Positions 15,362-16,651 of a stretch of DNA of 16,651 bases are shown here, piece by piece. Source of the stretch: Actinomycetes bacterium (lineage in GTDB: Bacteria > Actinomycetota > Actinomycetes > Actinomycetales > Dermabacteraceae). A program made the position numbers and the translations under genes. The notes under the pieces are model-generated. The model made no database searches and was not told the origin of the DNA. It worked only from the letters and a program-made list of their open reading frames with translations. The stretch lies in assembly GCA_023389045.1 (NCBI GenBank), contig JAEWEZ010000165.1, positions 1 to 16,651 on the forward strand. Reading direction: 5' to 3'. Within the stretch, counting starts at the first letter, position 1. Each line of letters begins with the position of its first letter.

Positions 15362-15390
15362 TGCGCGTGCGGCTTAGAGCTGCACGCGCA
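15362..15390. terminator. Hairpin between the convergent trehalose and lipoprotein genes
   Basis: GCGCGTGCGGCT (15363-15374) and AGCTGCACGCGC (15378-15389) pair over 12 positions with one G-U on the plus strand, extended by a T-A pair, around loop TAG. It lies 18 bp past the plus-strand stop and includes the TAA stop and last codons of the minus-strand gene. There is no T-tract on either side. It is probably a shared end structure. Confidence 0.5.
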
Positions 15391-16421
15391 TGAAGCGTGG
15401 GCGGTAGATGCTCGCATCGGCGTACAGGTCATCGGCCTGCAGGGAGTTCACGTTGTAACTGATCGTGAGTTCCCGGCCGCGGCGCAGCCACGGATGCTCA
15501 TGGGCGTTGTACCCGTAGACGTTTTTCATGCCGCAGCTGCCCTGCGGCCCGACCTCGGGCATGGTGAAGAGTTCGACCGGTGCGGCAAAAGGACCCGTGG
15601 GTGCTGCCGCAGTCATCGCCACGACCTTCGCGGAGAGCTCCTCCGAGGTGTCCTGCGTGATCAGCAGGTAGCCACCCTCGAAGGGCGTCACGCTCAGTTC
15701 ATTGGCAACGTTCTGGGCAATCGCTGCCGCCTCGGATTCAGTGCGACTCCACTGTGTGCCGGTTCAAAACTCCCAGGCCTCGGCCTCTCCGAGCCGCTCG
15801 GCAGGTCGGCGCGCTCCCGCACCGTGCCACTGCCCAGGTCCACCGTGCAAGGCCTGTCGCGCTCCACGCGAAATCCAGGATCCCCTCCCCCGTCTTCCGC
15901 ATCTGCAGGGTCGTCACCTGCAAGAGCCCCTCGGGGCTGACGGTGCCGGCGCCGAGCCAGTTCCAGGTGTTCGGCACGGTGGAGGGCACGGCCGTCGCGG
16001 GCGCGCCCTTGCGATCTGTGCCGTGCACAGTGCGGAGCGTCGGCGAGCCGGGCTTCGGCTGCACCACGATCGAGTTGTGCACGAAGGGCGTCTCCCGCGG
16101 GCGGGAACCGTCGGGATTCACCGGCCCGAAGAACGTGTCGGAGAACAGCCAGGCCACTGACCCGTCGGGCATGATCACCGAGTACGTCGAATCCGCTCCC
16201 GACCACTGCCCCGAACTATTCCAGTAGCGCTGGAACAGATCGGTCATGCCCGTCTCGGGAACGGCGCGTGGGGAGGCACTGAGCGTGGGTGCGGCGGCCG
16301 GTGAGGTCTCCTGAGGGGCCGACGGGGAGGTGGCGGGCGTGCGCTCTGTGGGAGCGCAGGCAGCGAGGGAGCTGACGGTTCCTCCGATCAGGAAGCTGCG
16401 TCGCGTCGGATGAGGTGTCAT
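15374..16421 (-). pseudogene. Broken Tat-exported lipoprotein, DUF4185/DUF5005-like
   Basis: The ATG at 16421 (AGGAG six to seven bases upstream) starts a protein with a twin-arginine signal (TRRSFL, 6-11) and lipobox LAAC (19-22, C22), then a Pro/Ser/Thr linker and a secreted domain with DGSVAWLFSDTFFGPVNPDGS (split here: D86-F98, then G99-S106) and TPFVHNSIVVQ (111-121). These resemble DUF4185/DUF5005 proteins, of beta-propeller, glycosidase-like type; function unknown. After A192 the frame shifts at about 15846 (one base missing), giving TVDLGSGTVRERADLP. A second base is missing near 15800, giving LGEAEAWEF. Then TGA at 15766-15764 interrupts where Trp fits (WEF-stop-TGTQW). The rest, SVTPFEGGYLLITQDT to the end at 15374 (SYNVNS, YRPRF), is intact. 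Restoring two bases gives exactly 349 codons plus stop. The cluster of three lesions in ~90 bp argues for decay, though assembly error is possible. Confidence 0.85.
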
Positions 16422-16492
16422 ACGGGGCTCCTACCAACAGCGGACGGGGACCAGGCGGGCGGGGGTCAGCTACGCCCTTACCCCCAGAAAAC

Positions 16493-16528
16493 CATGATGG
16501 CCATAAAGAACATGATGGCCGTAAAAAA
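16493..16528. repeat. Tandem 18-bp direct repeat beside the tRNA terminator
   Basis: Two adjoining 18-bp units, 16493-16510 and 16511-16528, begin with identical CATGATGGCC and end in TAAAGAA or TAAAAAA; they match at 16 of 18 positions. The unit nearer the tRNA supplies the T-tract of the terminator, and the second copy puts another T-rich run (TTCTTTA) downstream. It may be a simple slippage duplication. Confidence 0.75.
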
Positions 16529-16562
16529 GGGCCCCTACTCAGTGTCCACTGAGCAGAGGCCC
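16523..16562 (-). terminator. Intrinsic terminator of tRNA-Arg
   Basis: A 15-bp stem (16529-16543 with 16548-16562) with two G-U pairs and a 4-base loop is followed by six T residues in the minus-strand transcript. It starts five bases past the tRNA CCA end and is the strongest terminator in the window. Confidence 0.95.
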
Positions 16563-16566
16563 TCAT

Positions 16567-16642
16567 TGGTGCCCGCGACAGGATTCGAACCTACGACCTT
16601 CTGCTCCGGAGGCAGACGCTCTATCCACTGAGCTACGCGGGC
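16567..16642 (-). tRNA. tRNA-Arg, anticodon CCG
   Basis: The full cloverleaf is visible on the minus strand: acceptor stem GCCCGCG/CGCGGGC, D arm starting GCTC, anticodon stem TCTGC/GCAGA with loop CTCCGGA (anticodon CCG, reads CGG), a variable region, T arm with TTCGAAT, and discriminator A at 16570. The 3' CCA is encoded (16569-16567), giving 76 nt. No copy of its 3' end is seen elsewhere in the window, so there is no sign of an integrated element at this end. Confidence 0.97.
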
Positions 16643-16651
16643 CAACTCCGG

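Noticed and set aside
16493..16642. Attachment site of an integrated element at tRNA-Arg
   Set aside because: No integrase, no repeat of the tRNA 3' end and no phage-like genes were found in the window. The 18-bp tandem repeat is unrelated to the tRNA sequence.

Overview
This window is a GC-rich chromosomal segment from an actinobacterium. The gene order rho - rpmE - prfA - prmC - sua5 - wecA-like - atpI-like, running toward the atp operon beyond the left edge and preceded by lysA - hom - thrC - thrB, is a well-known conserved arrangement in Actinomycetota. GTG starts, GTGA/ATGA stop-start overlaps and an Arg/Asp-rich insertion in Rho fit the same group. I would guess Micrococcales (possibly Dermabacteraceae-like), but the genus is inference.

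Layout. All genes are on the minus strand except the trehalose gene, so transcription mostly runs from right to left. From the right: tRNA-Arg(CCG) with encoded CCA and a strong intrinsic terminator; a Tat-lipoprotein gene of the DUF4185/DUF5005-like secreted group, broken by two one-base deletions and a stop; and, convergent with it on the plus strand, a fused OtsA-OtsB trehalose synthase/phosphatase. Divergent from the trehalose gene comes lysA, then hom-thrC-thrB (lysine, threonine and methionine branches of the aspartate family), then rho behind a 369-bp leader, rpmE with its own terminator, and finally the tightly packed prfA-prmC-sua5-wecA-atpI-like operon. The last 114 bases hold no recognisable gene and probably form the leader of atpB.

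How the genes work together. prfA encodes RF1 and prmC the methylase of its GGQ glutamine. Sua5 makes threonylcarbamoyl-AMP for t6A tRNA modification. The WecA-like enzyme loads sugar-1-phosphate onto a lipid carrier for the cell envelope. The AtpI-like protein accompanies the ATP synthase operon. lysA, hom, thrC and thrB give lysine and threonine from aspartate semialdehyde intermediates. The trehalose enzyme makes trehalose from UDP-glucose and glucose-6-phosphate in one polypeptide.

Most of the window is housekeeping, and I found no defence system, mobile element or CRISPR array. The points most worth a second look are: a ~190-residue acidic disordered tail on Sua5; four mutually complementary segments in the rho leader, the last abutting the ribosome binding site; a perfect 16-bp palindrome in the lysA leader; a 10-mer shared by the lysA and hom upstream regions; and the trehalose/lipoprotein island sitting where argS is often found.
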